A stretch of DNA of 29,231 nt, taken from assembly GCA_013153895.1 (NCBI GenBank), contig JAADDN010000039.1, positions 1 through 29,231 on the forward strand, written 5' to 3'. The DNA is from Thermoproteota archaeon. GTDB lineage: Archaea > Thermoproteota > Thermoprotei > Thermoproteales > Thermocladiaceae. Under the pieces are notes generated by a model, which was not told the origin of the DNA, searched no databases, and worked only from the letters and a program-made list of their open reading frames with translations. The first letter of the stretch is position 1. Every line of letters begins with the position of its first letter. The translations under genes and the position numbers were made by a program. Positions 16,018-23,384 of this stretch are shown here, one piece after another.

Positions 16018-17307
16018 ATGCCTACTGCATACATAGTCACCGATACGCTTGGAGTAGTCGCGCTAGATGAGGAGGGTAACATCATAGATAAGGTGCTCTA
16101 TGAAGGTCCTGATCAGGTGATTGCTCAGAAGCTCACTAGTATAGAGAAGGGTGAGCCAATACCAGAGATAATAAAGCTTGTAGAGTCTGTGAAATCTAAG
16201 GGCTATAATGTACTTGTCCTAGAGCATAAGGAGCTTGCTAGAAACCTAGCATCAATGTTCAAGGACGTTGAGATAAGAGCAGAGATACCTAGCAAGGGTG
16301 GAGACATGTTTAGAGAGTACTTCGAGAACAGGTACATGAAGGAGATGTATGGTATAGAGAACTTCTGGGATTATTATAAGAGAGTATTCGACATAACAGT
16401 ACTACAGACAAGACTAAAGTTGAGGAAGGTTGCAGAGAAGAGAGACCTATTCATAGCTAATGCAATAAGCGCGGTAGATGACTGTGACAAGATGATGAAC
16501 CTCATGGCATCGAGATTAAGAGAGTGGTATGGACTACACTTCCCAGAGCTTGAAGAGCTCGTTAGAGATCATAGAGACTATGTTAAGCTACTTTACGAGC
16601 TCGGTCATAGATCGAACTTCACTGTAGAGAACATTAAGAAGGTTCTACCAAACATATCTGAGGAGAGAGCTAGAAAGATTGCTGAAGCAGCAGAGAAGAG
16701 CGTTGGTGCAGAGATGGCGGAGTTCGACCTAGAAGCTATCAGAGCATACGCTAAGATCTTCATAACAGCAATGGAGGCTAGGAAGAAGCTTGCAGAGTAC
16801 ATAGATGAGGCAATGAAGGAGGTTGCACCAAACATAAGAGAGCTAGTAGGATCATTACTTGGAGCTAGACTCATAAACCTAGCAGGAGGACTACTCAAGC
16901 TAGCACTACTACCTGCATCAACAATACAGGTACTTGGAGCAGAGAAGGCACTATTCAGAGCATTAAGAACTGGAGGTAAACCACCAAAGCATGGAGTGAT
17001 ATTCCAGTTCCCTGAGATATTTAGAGCACCAAGATGGCAGAGAGGTAAGATAGCTAGAGCACTAGCAGCAAAGTTAGCAATAGCAGCTAAAGCTGACGCA
17101 TTTACAGGAAACTTCATTGCACCAAAGCTAAAGGAGGAGCTAATGAAGAGGATACAGGAGATAAAGACCCTATACGCTAAGCCACCCCCAAGAAAACCAG
17201 AAGCAAAAGCAAGACCAAAACCAGCACCAGCGAAGAGAGAAGGAAGAGGAGGACCACCACCGCCACCACCATCAAGAGGAGAGAGAAAGCCAGCACCAAA
17301 GAGGTAA
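16018..17307 (+). CDS. nop5: Nop5 (Nop56/58 homologue), core protein of the box C/D RNP
   Basis: The 429-residue protein has the Nop5 N-terminal domain (binds fibrillarin), a long coiled-coil (about 125-260) for dimerisation, the Nop domain with LLKLALLPASTIQVLGAEKALFRAL (about 290-325) and KHGVIFQFPEIFRAPRWQRGK that grips the L7Ae-bound k-turn, and a Lys/Pro/Arg-rich tail (about 385-429). It scaffolds 2'-O-methylation of rRNA and tRNA guided by C/D sRNAs. In many archaea the next gene is fibrillarin (flpA); here the next gene is an unrelated membrane protein, so the pair is split. A probable C/D guide RNA lies about 700 bases downstream. Confidence 0.96.
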   Translation: MPTAYIVTDTLGVVALDEEGNIIDKVLYEGPDQVIAQKLTSIEKGEPIPEIIKLVESVKSKGYNVLVLEHKELARNLASMFKDVEIRAEIPSKGGDMFREYFENRYMKEMYGIENFWDYYKRVFDITVLQTRLKLRKVAEKRDLFIANAISAVDDCDKMMNLMASRLREWYGLHFPELEELVRDHRDYVKLLYELGHRSNFTVENIKKVLPNISEERARKIAEAAEKSVGAEMAEFDLEAIRAYAKIFITAMEARKKLAEYIDEAMKEVAPNIRELVGSLLGARLINLAGGLLKLALLPASTIQVLGAEKALFRALRTGGKPPKHGVIFQFPEIFRAPRWQRGKIARALAAKLAIAAKADAFTGNFIAPKLKEELMKRIQEIKTLYAKPPPRKPEAKARPKPAPAKREGRGGPPPPPPSRGERKPAPKR

Positions 17308-17318
17308 TTATCTAACTA

Positions 17319-18011
17319 ATGTTTCCATTTCTAAATAATGTAATAGAATACTTAAGATCTCTAACAGGAGGTGGACTACTCTTCATAATATTATCAACAT
17401 ATGTAATATCTTTCTTATCAAATTGTATACCATACCTCACAGTACCGTATCTCGCATTAATATTTTTCTATGCTTCACTTTTCCCAAAGAATATTAACAT
17501 AATCTTACTCATAGTACTCATATCTAGTCTAGGAGCAGCAATGGGTAAGATAGTTGTCTATCTTATAGGAAAGTCCATAAGAAGATTCATAATTGGGAGA
17601 GTATCTGAAAAAGATATAGAACTATTCAACAAGCTTGCTGATAAGGGAATATTCTTCGCAATATTCATCTTTGCAGCAACACCACTTCCTGACGATGTAC
17701 TATACATAATTGTTGGAGCTTTAAAATATAGTCCTCTAAAGTTCTTCATAGCTTGTCTAGCAGGTAAGATCGTTATTACAAGCTTCGTAGCATTTTCTGG
17801 AGAGATTGTTGGTGAAATTATTCCATCAAGTTTCGTTATTGTTGCATCAATAGCAATAACAGTGATAGTTATACTCTTCATGAGGAGGATTGACTGGGAG
17901 AAGCTTGTTAGAACTATGGTTGAGGAGGGAGCTTATAGAACATTAATGAAATTTGTCTCTAATCCTAGAGAGTTCTTGAGAGAGTCAGAAACTCCGGTTC
18001 CACATCATTAA
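17319..18011 (+). CDS. VTT/DedA-family membrane protein
   Basis: The 230-residue protein has about five hydrophobic helices. The region FIFAATPLPDDVLYIIVGALKYSPLKFFI carries the [F/Y]xxxxxPxPddxxxxxxG pattern of the VTT (DedA/SNARE-associated) family, with GKIVVYLIGKSIRR earlier as the matching half. These proteins are thought to move or scramble lipids or lipid-linked carriers across membranes. It begins 11 bases after nop5 and is probably co-transcribed, with no clear functional link. Its last 30 or so bases are overlapped antisense by a probable C/D box sRNA. Family call is good; substrate unknown. Confidence 0.82.
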   Translation: MFPFLNNVIEYLRSLTGGGLLFIILSTYVISFLSNCIPYLTVPYLALIFFYASLFPKNINIILLIVLISSLGAAMGKIVVYLIGKSIRRFIIGRVSEKDIELFNKLADKGIFFAIFIFAATPLPDDVLYIIVGALKYSPLKFFIACLAGKIVITSFVAFSGEIVGEIIPSSFVIVASIAITVIVILFMRRIDWEKLVRTMVEEGAYRTLMKFVSNPREFLRESETPVPHH

Positions 18012-18041
18012 TCAGAGTTGGCAGGCCCACATCATCCTCTC
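17980..18041 (-). ncRNA. Box C/D guide sRNA, antisense to the end of the VTT gene
   Basis: Read 5' to 3' on the minus strand: a stem half GAGAG (18041-18037), one base, C box ATGATGT (18035-18029), a 13-base guide, D' box CTGA (18015-18012), a 3-base spacer, C' box ATGATGT (18008-18002), a 13-base guide, D box CTGA (17988-17985), then CTCTC (17984-17980), which pairs with the first stem half. One base between stem and C box plus direct stem after D is exactly the kink-turn geometry bound by L7Ae. The last base of each C box (U for A) is outside the kink-turn core. By the N+5 rule, predicted targets are AAACUCCGGUUCC (D guide, methylation on the U) and AGUUGGCAGGCCC (D' guide, on the G after UU). 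The sRNA begins inside the stop codon of the minus-strand gene at 18040-18375 and may be processed from its mRNA. Confidence 0.75.
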
Positions 18042-18375
18042 ATACTGCTCTAGCAGCAGACTCTATATCATCAACGTATACGCATAATGCTTCTGCTATC
18101 TCTTTCTCGCTCATGTTAAGCATTGGTGATATATCTAGCCTCATTATTGTGTAGTATTCTCTACATCTGAGTAATACATATGCAGCCTTCTCCTGCTTAT
18201 CAATGAGCATGTATGTACAGTAATTGACTAGCACTAGATCCTTACCTAGCCAGACCTGTCTATTACTCATTATAGCTCTTCTACATATCTCTTCAACTCT
18301 CCTTATGAGCTTCATGAATGCTGAGACATCTCCCTTCTTAGCATCGTCAATTAGCTTCACTATGCTTTCACTCAT
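18040..18375 (-). CDS. Unknown small helical protein
   Basis: The 111-residue product is not recognised. It is predicted mostly helical: an N-terminal amphipathic stretch (VKLIDDAKKGDVSAFMKLIRR), a central hydrophobic segment (LVLVNYCTYMLIDKQ), and a C-terminal NMSEKEIAEALCVYVDDIES that has the shape of a helix-turn-helix or sigma-like recognition unit but without a firm family match. Four Cys are scattered without a CxxC pair. The ATG at 18375 is divergent from the next plus-strand unknown gene, and the gene's 3' end runs into the C/D sRNA. Coding status is supported by its length, divergent promoter-like gap and clean packing. Confidence 0.6.
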   Translation of the reverse strand: MSESIVKLIDDAKKGDVSAFMKLIRRVEEICRRAIMSNRQVWLGKDLVLVNYCTYMLIDKQEKAAYVLLRCREYYTIMRLDISPMLNMSEKEIAEALCVYVDDIESAARAV

Positions 18376-18436
18376 TTCTGTACGATAGAAAACTTTAAGA
18401 CTATCTTATAAAGCTTAATTTACGTGTACAAAATTC
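18376..18436. promoter_or_regulatory. Divergent promoter region between two unknown genes
   Basis: In this 61-base gap TTATAAA (18406-18412) lies 28 bases before the plus-strand TTG at 18437 and 34 before the minus-strand ATG at 18375. ACTTTAAGA (18392-18400) is a second, closer candidate for the minus gene, and TTAATTTA (18415-18422) a second for the plus gene. Confidence 0.35.
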
Positions 18437-19018
18437 TTGAACTTGATACATATGCAGGAGAGCGTAATTCTAGCAGTAAGCTCTGCTGAGGAGCTTGTTA
18501 AGAAGATATTTAACGTCTCTACGGTATATGTCTTTCGTACATTTGGAACTAACTGTAAGGTGTTTGGAATGTTTCTTCTAGCTCCTGGAAGATTAATTAG
18601 AGAACCAGCATCAGTATGCGTTTATGCTAATATTAGGGGAGAGCTCACATATGTTACATCTCTATCATTAGAAAAGTTATCGAATGTGAAGAGAATGTCT
18701 AAGAAGGATATAGTAATGATGTTAGATATGTATAATCCACCATGTGTGAGTACTGTAAGATTTCTATGCTATTTGTCGGATATTATTGATATAGATCTTA
18801 AGAATATGGATTTTGCATACTCTTTCGAGATATATGAGGAGGTTTCTGAAGATAATTATGCATATATGATATATAAGTCACATGACTTAGACCCAAGAGC
18901 AGTATCTAAGACTGTGATAGCGATGATACTCATGAAGCTCTATCTTGAGGGGAAGATTAGTAAGGATAAGATTATCGAGTTATCGCGTGATATCGAGGAG
19001 AAATTAAGAATAGTATGA
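18437..19018 (+). CDS. Unknown protein with C-terminal helical hairpin
   Basis: The product has 193 residues from TTG 18437, or 188 from ATG 18452; the TATA spacing favours the TTG and a protein-level view cannot decide. I do not recognise the family. The N-terminal half alternates short strands (VSTVYVFRTFGTNCKVFGMFLLAPGR). The last 35 residues (MILMKLYLEGKISKDKIIELSRDIEEKL) form a hairpin of two helices around a GKIS turn, like the hairpins in the coiled-coil proteins at 24104-25475. It is 19 bases upstream of the CYTH gene and probably co-transcribed with it. Confidence 0.6.
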   Translation: MNLIHMQESVILAVSSAEELVKKIFNVSTVYVFRTFGTNCKVFGMFLLAPGRLIREPASVCVYANIRGELTYVTSLSLEKLSNVKRMSKKDIVMMLDMYNPPCVSTVRFLCYLSDIIDIDLKNMDFAYSFEIYEEVSEDNYAYMIYKSHDLDPRAVSKTVIAMILMKLYLEGKISKDKIIELSRDIEEKLRIV

Positions 19019-19037
19019 TATCGTGTTAATATGTTAG

Positions 19038-19598
19038 ATGTTTGAGGTAGAGTTAAAGTACAGAATCTCACAGGATATCTATGACAAAATTATGAGAGAT
19101 CTATCATCAAAATGGAAGTTCTTGTACGAGGTTGAGGAGCGTGATATATATCTAGCACATCCTTGTAGGGATTTTGCAGAGACTGATGAAGCTCTGAGAA
19201 TTAGAGTAGAGAGAAAGGTTGGTGAAGTTCCAAAGATAATTTTAACGTATAAGGGTCCTAGAGTGGGAAGCGAGGGAAAAACTAGAGAGGAGATAAGTAC
19301 TGAAGTTAGTGATCTAGATTCTTGCTTAAGAATATTTGAGAAGCTAGGTTTTAAGAAGGTTATAGAGATATTGAAGAGGAGAAAAGTATATTCAAGAGAG
19401 AATTATACATTAGTTTTAGACGATGTTGAAGGTCTTGGTAAGTTTATTGAGATTGAGTGTGTTACTAATAGTAGAGATCTAGTAGATGAATGTGTTAGAA
19501 ATATTAAGAAGATTGCTGAAGAACTTGGACTAGATGAATCTCTGATCGAGAAGAAGACTTATCTTGAGCTCATGCTTGAGAAGAAACCTCTTTATTAA
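19038..19598 (+). CDS. CYTH-domain protein (CyaB/thiamine-triphosphatase-like)
   Basis: The 186-residue protein starts with the ExExK signature (FEVELKYRI, E3, E5, K7). The acid/base strands that line the CYTH tunnel follow: LRIRVERK, ILTYKGPR, REEISTEVSD, KRRKVYSRENYTLVLDDVEGLGKFIEIE. CYTH enzymes act on triphosphates with two metal ions, as adenylate cyclase class IV or as tri- or thiamine-triphosphatase; archaeal members are mostly assumed to be phosphatases. It is 19 bases after the unknown gene and 22 before DNA ligase, all on one strand. Family is secure; substrate is not. Confidence 0.92.
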   Translation: MFEVELKYRISQDIYDKIMRDLSSKWKFLYEVEERDIYLAHPCRDFAETDEALRIRVERKVGEVPKIILTYKGPRVGSEGKTREEISTEVSDLDSCLRIFEKLGFKKVIEILKRRKVYSRENYTLVLDDVEGLGKFIEIECVTNSRDLVDECVRNIKKIAEELGLDESLIEKKTYLELMLEKKPLY

Positions 19599-19620
19599 TC
19601 AGTTAAGATAGATATAGGAC

Positions 19621-21483
19621 GTGAGTAACAAGGCGTCTTCACAGTCTTCACAACCTCAAACTCAGGAGAATGATATGAAGTTTAGCGAGATCGTGAAGGT
19701 TCTAGAAGCTATAGAGGCAACTACTCAGAGAACAACAATGGCTAAGCTTCTAGCTCATCTATTACGTAAGTGTCCTCCTCAGGTTATTGATAAGGTAATA
19801 TACTTCATACTTGGTGATTTAAGACCAAGTTGGGAGGGTATAGAGCTTGGTGTAGGAGAGAGACTTACAATGAGAGCATTATCATATGCATCTGGTATAC
19901 CTCTAAAGCAGATAGAGGAGCTATATAAGAAGCTTGGTGATCTTGGAGAAGTTGCTAAGAGAGTCATAGCTATGAAACAGCAGAAAGCTGCTCAGCAGGG
20001 AACTATCCTAGCATTTTTGCAGTCTGGTAAGCAGGTTCAGAGAGAGTTAACGATAGGTAGAGTCTATGATACTCTCATGCAGATAGCTAAAGCTACAGGA
20101 GAAGGTGCAATGGATCTCAAGGTCAAGCTACTTGCATCATTGTTCAGTGATGCTAAGCCAGAAGAAGCTAAGTATATTGCTAGGTTCGTGGTAGGTAGAC
20201 TTAGGCTAGGTATAGCAGATATGACCATCCTTGATGCTCTAGCAACAGTATTTAAAGTTAGGAGAGAAGATCTAGAGAAGGCTTATCACGTATATCCTGA
20301 CCTTGGATACATAGCTAAACTTCTAGCAGAGAAGGGACCACAGGCCCTCCAGGAGATAAAGGTGACTCCAGGAATACCTGTACAGCCCATGTTAGCTGAG
20401 AGATTAAGCTCAGCGAGCGAGATTCTTGCTAAGCTTGGAGGAGTCGCATTATGTGAATACAAGTATGATGGTGAGAGAGCACAGATCCATAGGACTAAGG
20501 ATGGTAAGATAAAGATATTCAGTAGAAGACTAGAAGATCTAACACATGCTTATCCTGACGTTGTGAAGTACGTAGAAGAAGCAATAAAAGCAAAAGAGTA
20601 CATTGTTGAGGGAGAGATAGTATGTTATGACCCAGATACAGGAGAGTTCAGACCATTTCAAGAGCTCATGCATAGGAGGAGAAAGCATAATGTTACAGAA
20701 GCAATGAAGGAGTATCCAGTAAAGCTCTTCCTCTTCGATATAATATACGTAGATGGGCAAGATCTAACAAACCTACCCCTGATAGATAGGAGGAGAAAGC
20801 TTGTTGAAGTATTTACACCAACAGAGAATGTTGAGATAGCTAGATGGAGAATACTTGACTCAGTTGAGGAAGTTGAAAAATTCTTCCATGAAGCAATATC
20901 ACAAGAATGTGAAGGACTCGTATGTAAGAGCGTGAAGATGGATGCAATATATGAGATGGGATCAAGAGGATGGTTATGGATAAAATATAAGAGAGATTAC
21001 AGAAGCGAGCTCACAGACACGTTAGACCTAGTCGTAGTAGGAGCATTCTACGGTAGAGGAAGAAGAGCAGGAAAATATGGTGCGCTCCTAATGGCAGCAT
21101 ACGACCCAGACACAGACATGTTCTATACAGTATGTAAGGTAGGTAGCGGATTCACAGACGAGGACCTCGTAAAACTTCAACAGCTCTTAGAACCATATAA
21201 GATACCTCATAAGCATCCTAGAGTAGTAAGCAAGCTTGAACCAGACGTATGGTTTGTACCAGCAATAGTGTTAGAGATCGTTGGTGCAGAGATAACTCTA
21301 AGTCCATTACATACCTGTGCAATGAACATGGTTAAGCCAGGGTTTGGACTTGCCATAAGATTTCCAAGATTCACAGGAAGATATAGACTTGACAAGAAAC
21401 CTGAACAAGCAACAACGGTTAAGGAGATATATGAGATGTATCTTAGACAGAGGAAGATAAAGATAGCTGAAGCTAAAGCCTAA
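19621..21483 (+). CDS. lig: ATP-dependent DNA ligase
   Basis: Seals nicks in replication and repair. The 620-residue protein has an N-terminal DNA-binding domain (about 20-240), then the nucleotidyltransferase domain with motif I EYKYDGERAQIH (AMP-accepting K281), FSRRLEDLTHAYPD, IVEGEIVC, ECEGLVCKSV and WLWIKYKRDY, then the OB domain ending ITLSPLHTCA and IRFPRFTGRYR. It begins with GTG at 19621. A Ser/Gln-rich tail of about 18 residues precedes the domain. Crenarchaeal ligases may also accept ADP; that cannot be seen here. Codon preference changes sharply partway through the gene. The stop overlaps the stop of the convergent coiled-coil gene. Confidence 0.97.
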   Translation: MSNKASSQSSQPQTQENDMKFSEIVKVLEAIEATTQRTTMAKLLAHLLRKCPPQVIDKVIYFILGDLRPSWEGIELGVGERLTMRALSYASGIPLKQIEELYKKLGDLGEVAKRVIAMKQQKAAQQGTILAFLQSGKQVQRELTIGRVYDTLMQIAKATGEGAMDLKVKLLASLFSDAKPEEAKYIARFVVGRLRLGIADMTILDALATVFKVRREDLEKAYHVYPDLGYIAKLLAEKGPQALQEIKVTPGIPVQPMLAERLSSASEILAKLGGVALCEYKYDGERAQIHRTKDGKIKIFSRRLEDLTHAYPDVVKYVEEAIKAKEYIVEGEIVCYDPDTGEFRPFQELMHRRRKHNVTEAMKEYPVKLFLFDIIYVDGQDLTNLPLIDRRRKLVEVFTPTENVEIARWRILDSVEEVEKFFHEAISQECEGLVCKSVKMDAIYEMGSRGWLWIKYKRDYRSELTDTLDLVVVGAFYGRGRRAGKYGALLMAAYDPDTDMFYTVCKVGSGFTDEDLVKLQQLLEPYKIPHKHPRVVSKLEPDVWFVPAIVLEIVGAEITLSPLHTCAMNMVKPGFGLAIRFPRFTGRYRLDKKPEQATTVKEIYEMYLRQRKIKIAEAKA

Positions 21484-21983
21484 CTCTGCTGTCTATATCT
21501 CCTACATAGGTACTCGAGAACCTTAATGATCTTCTCAAGCCTAACATTATCACAGTTCCATAATCTTAACTTCTCTATCGTACCATCATCACGAGCAACA
21601 ACCTCATAATCAAACATGTACTCCTTCTCAAGTTCTCCCTCTCTGACACGCTCCATATCCTCACTCTTAAACTTCTCTAGAAGATTCTCCTTAACATACT
21701 TTCTAAATCTCCAATCATCTTTCTTTAAAGGAAACTTCAACAGAATCTCAACATATTCATCAGATCTAGATACTTCAAGACACTTACTTAACCTCTCTTC
21801 AACTTTTCTTCTCTCAATCATGTATTGTTCTGCTGTTGTTATTGAGCTTGTTCTTAATATGGTATCAATAGTTTTTAATAGTTCTTCATAAAATCTTAAA
21901 CGATTTCTTAATATCCTTATCTTCCTCTCTATAATCTTCCTCATCCTTAGAAGTCTTTCAATTTGTTCTTCACCGATCCTCAC
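21480..21983 (-). CDS. Unknown coiled-coil protein
   Basis: The 167-residue, Arg/Glu/Lys-rich protein is not recognised. Residues 1-65 form a long charged helix (RLLRMRKIIERKIRILRNRL) that probably makes a coiled coil, followed by a shorter mixed domain (LLKFPLKKDDWRFRKYVKENLL; MFDYEVVARDDGTIEKLRLW). There is no signal peptide, membrane helix or Cys motif. It starts with GTG at 21983, divergent from the PfkB gene, and its TAG overlaps the ligase TAA by 3 bases within a 4-base overlap. Confidence 0.65.
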   Translation of the reverse strand: MRIGEEQIERLLRMRKIIERKIRILRNRLRFYEELLKTIDTILRTSSITTAEQYMIERRKVEERLSKCLEVSRSDEYVEILLKFPLKKDDWRFRKYVKENLLEKFKSEDMERVREGELEKEYMFDYEVVARDDGTIEKLRLWNCDNVRLEKIIKVLEYLCRRYRQQS

Positions 21984-22035
21984 GGATATACCATAAAAAG
22001 TATAGTACGTATAGTATTAAAGGTTTGAAGAAGAC
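21984..22035. promoter_or_regulatory. Bidirectional promoter between coiled-coil gene and PfkB kinase
   Basis: The 52-base gap between two GTG starts has a near-symmetric TATAGTACGTATA (22001-22013). Its centre is 29 bases before the kinase start and 24 before the coiled-coil gene start, so the same element could act in both directions. Confidence 0.45.
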
Positions 22036-23007
22036 GTGCTCAGGATAGGAGCAATAGGACACTTGAACATGGACATATATGTGAAAGTTGAAAAGCTTCC
22101 AGACCCTGACTCACGAGAGACATGTAAAGAACATTACATATCTGTTGGAGGAGCAGCAACAAACTACTCAATAACATTATCAAAGCTAGGAGTAGAATCT
22201 CACCTATTCGTCTCCAGAGGAACAGACATCATAGGTGATCTACTTGAGAACACTCTAACAAATATGAAAATTATAGTACACTCAAAGAAAGTTAGTGATC
22301 ACACAGGAATGGTAATAGTCATAGTAGATGAGAAAGGTATAAAATATATGATAAGTATACCTGGAGCAAACAAGTTTTTAGACATATCTGAAGATGATGT
22401 AGAGATATTGAAGAAGTTAGATCATGTACATGTAGTAGTATCTGAACGTGAAGTTCTTGAGAGAATATTAGAGAAGTTATCTGACTTGAGAAGCTTATCG
22501 TTAGGATTTAGAACAGAGATTGCCAAGCTTGGTGTAGGGTTTTTGTTAAAAATATGTAAGAATTTTAGAATAATATTCTTAAATAAGCCTGAAGCAGAAC
22601 TACTCTTCTCTACTAAAGATCTAGAAGAGATTAAGAGAAAGTGTAGAGAGATTGTCGAGAACTATGGAATATGTGATGAGATTGTTATCACGTTAGGTGA
22701 GGAGGGATCAATAATATATGGGAGAGGAGGTATAGAGCTGATGATTCCAGCATTTAAGGTTAATGTAGTAGATACTACAGGTGCCGGTGATGTTTTTGCA
22801 GCAGTATACACATTTTCGAGGTTAATAGGACTAGATTGTTCTGAGTCAAGTATATTTGCTTCAGCTTACGCAGCTTTGAAATGTATGAGAAGAGGAGCAA
22901 GTAATGTTCCACCTGTTGAGGATGTTATAAGTTTTCTTGATAAACAGGGTTATCATGCTATCTCTAATAAGGTTCGCAATATTTTCAGTAAAAGAGTAAA
23001 TTTATAA
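22036..23007 (+). CDS. PfkB-family carbohydrate kinase
   Basis: The 323-residue protein is a ribokinase-fold kinase: an N-terminal strand IGAIGHLNMDIYVKVEKLP, the sugar-side motif YISVGGAATNYSITLSKLG, and the ATP/anion-hole motif VVDTTGAGDVFAAVY with the catalytic base Asp. ITLGEEGSIIYG is the usual large-loop strand before the anion hole. It starts with GTG at 22036; the stop codon lies inside the TATA box of the next gene. The family phosphorylates ribose, nucleosides, fructose phosphates or ketodeoxygluconate, and the substrate cannot be settled from the motifs. Neighbouring genes do not suggest a catabolic pathway. Confidence 0.9.
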   Translation: MLRIGAIGHLNMDIYVKVEKLPDPDSRETCKEHYISVGGAATNYSITLSKLGVESHLFVSRGTDIIGDLLENTLTNMKIIVHSKKVSDHTGMVIVIVDEKGIKYMISIPGANKFLDISEDDVEILKKLDHVHVVVSEREVLERILEKLSDLRSLSLGFRTEIAKLGVGFLLKICKNFRIIFLNKPEAELLFSTKDLEEIKRKCREIVENYGICDEIVITLGEEGSIIYGRGGIELMIPAFKVNVVDTTGAGDVFAAVYTFSRLIGLDCSESSIFASAYAALKCMRRGASNVPPVEDVISFLDKQGYHAISNKVRNIFSKRVNL

Positions 23008-23009
23008 AT
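23001..23009 (+). promoter_or_regulatory. TATA box for the Cys-rich small protein, over the PfkB stop codon
   Basis: TTTATAAAT contains the TAA stop of the kinase gene (23005-23007) and lies 32 bases before TTG 23037 and 35 before ATG 23040. It fits a leaderless transcript starting a new unit with the Cys-rich and nucleotidyltransferase genes. Confidence 0.5.
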
Positions 23010-23039
23010 ATTTACAGCGTAATAATACTCGTAACGTTG

Positions 23040-23372
23040 ATGCCGACCTCTAACGGAGCTCTAAAGGACTGTGAAGGACCAAGATGTCCAGAGTTTCGAT
23101 GTCTTAAGAAGTGTCTAAAGATAGTTAGACGTGGAAAAGAAGTACAGGTAATATGTACGTTAACTAACGACGTCTGTATAGGTCCTAAATGCCAGTTTGC
23201 GTCCTGCATGGCTAGAGCATTAACCCCAGATGGTAAGTGTCTGAAGAGCAGGAAGGAGGAGGGTGAGAGATCTCCAGAGCTTGACATAATAAGAGAAGCT
23301 AAGAAGCTTGAGAAAGATGTTGAGAAGGTTAGGTCTAAGCTGAAGAAGATAGGTCTAGAGGACTACCTGTGA
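23040..23372 (+). CDS. Small Cys-rich protein with duplicated CxGPxCxxxxC motif
   Basis: The 110-residue product (ATG 23040; the TTG just before it is equally possible) has nine Cys in its first 80 residues. Two copies of one pattern stand out: CEGPRCPEFRC and CIGPKCQFASC, each followed by further Cys (LKKC; PDGKC). That suggests two small metal or Fe-S sites, or disulfide knots, made by duplication. The C-terminal 40 residues are a charged helix (DIIREAKKLEKDVEKVRSKL). There is no signal peptide, so metal binding in the cytoplasm is more likely than disulfides. I do not recognise the family. Its TGA is followed almost at once by the nucleotidyltransferase in the same frame. Confidence 0.65.
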   Translation: MPTSNGALKDCEGPRCPEFRCLKKCLKIVRRGKEVQVICTLTNDVCIGPKCQFASCMARALTPDGKCLKSRKEEGERSPELDIIREAKKLEKDVEKVRSKLKKIGLEDYL

Positions 23373-23380
23373 AGGTGAGC
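23371..23380 (+). promoter_or_regulatory. Shine-Dalgarno site before an ATA start
   Basis: GAAGGTGAGC matches the crenarchaeal consensus GGAGGTGATC at eight of ten positions. The GGTGA core ends six bases before the ATA at 23385, normal spacing for a start codon, and supports initiation there. Confidence 0.55.
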
Positions 23381-23384
23381 TAAG

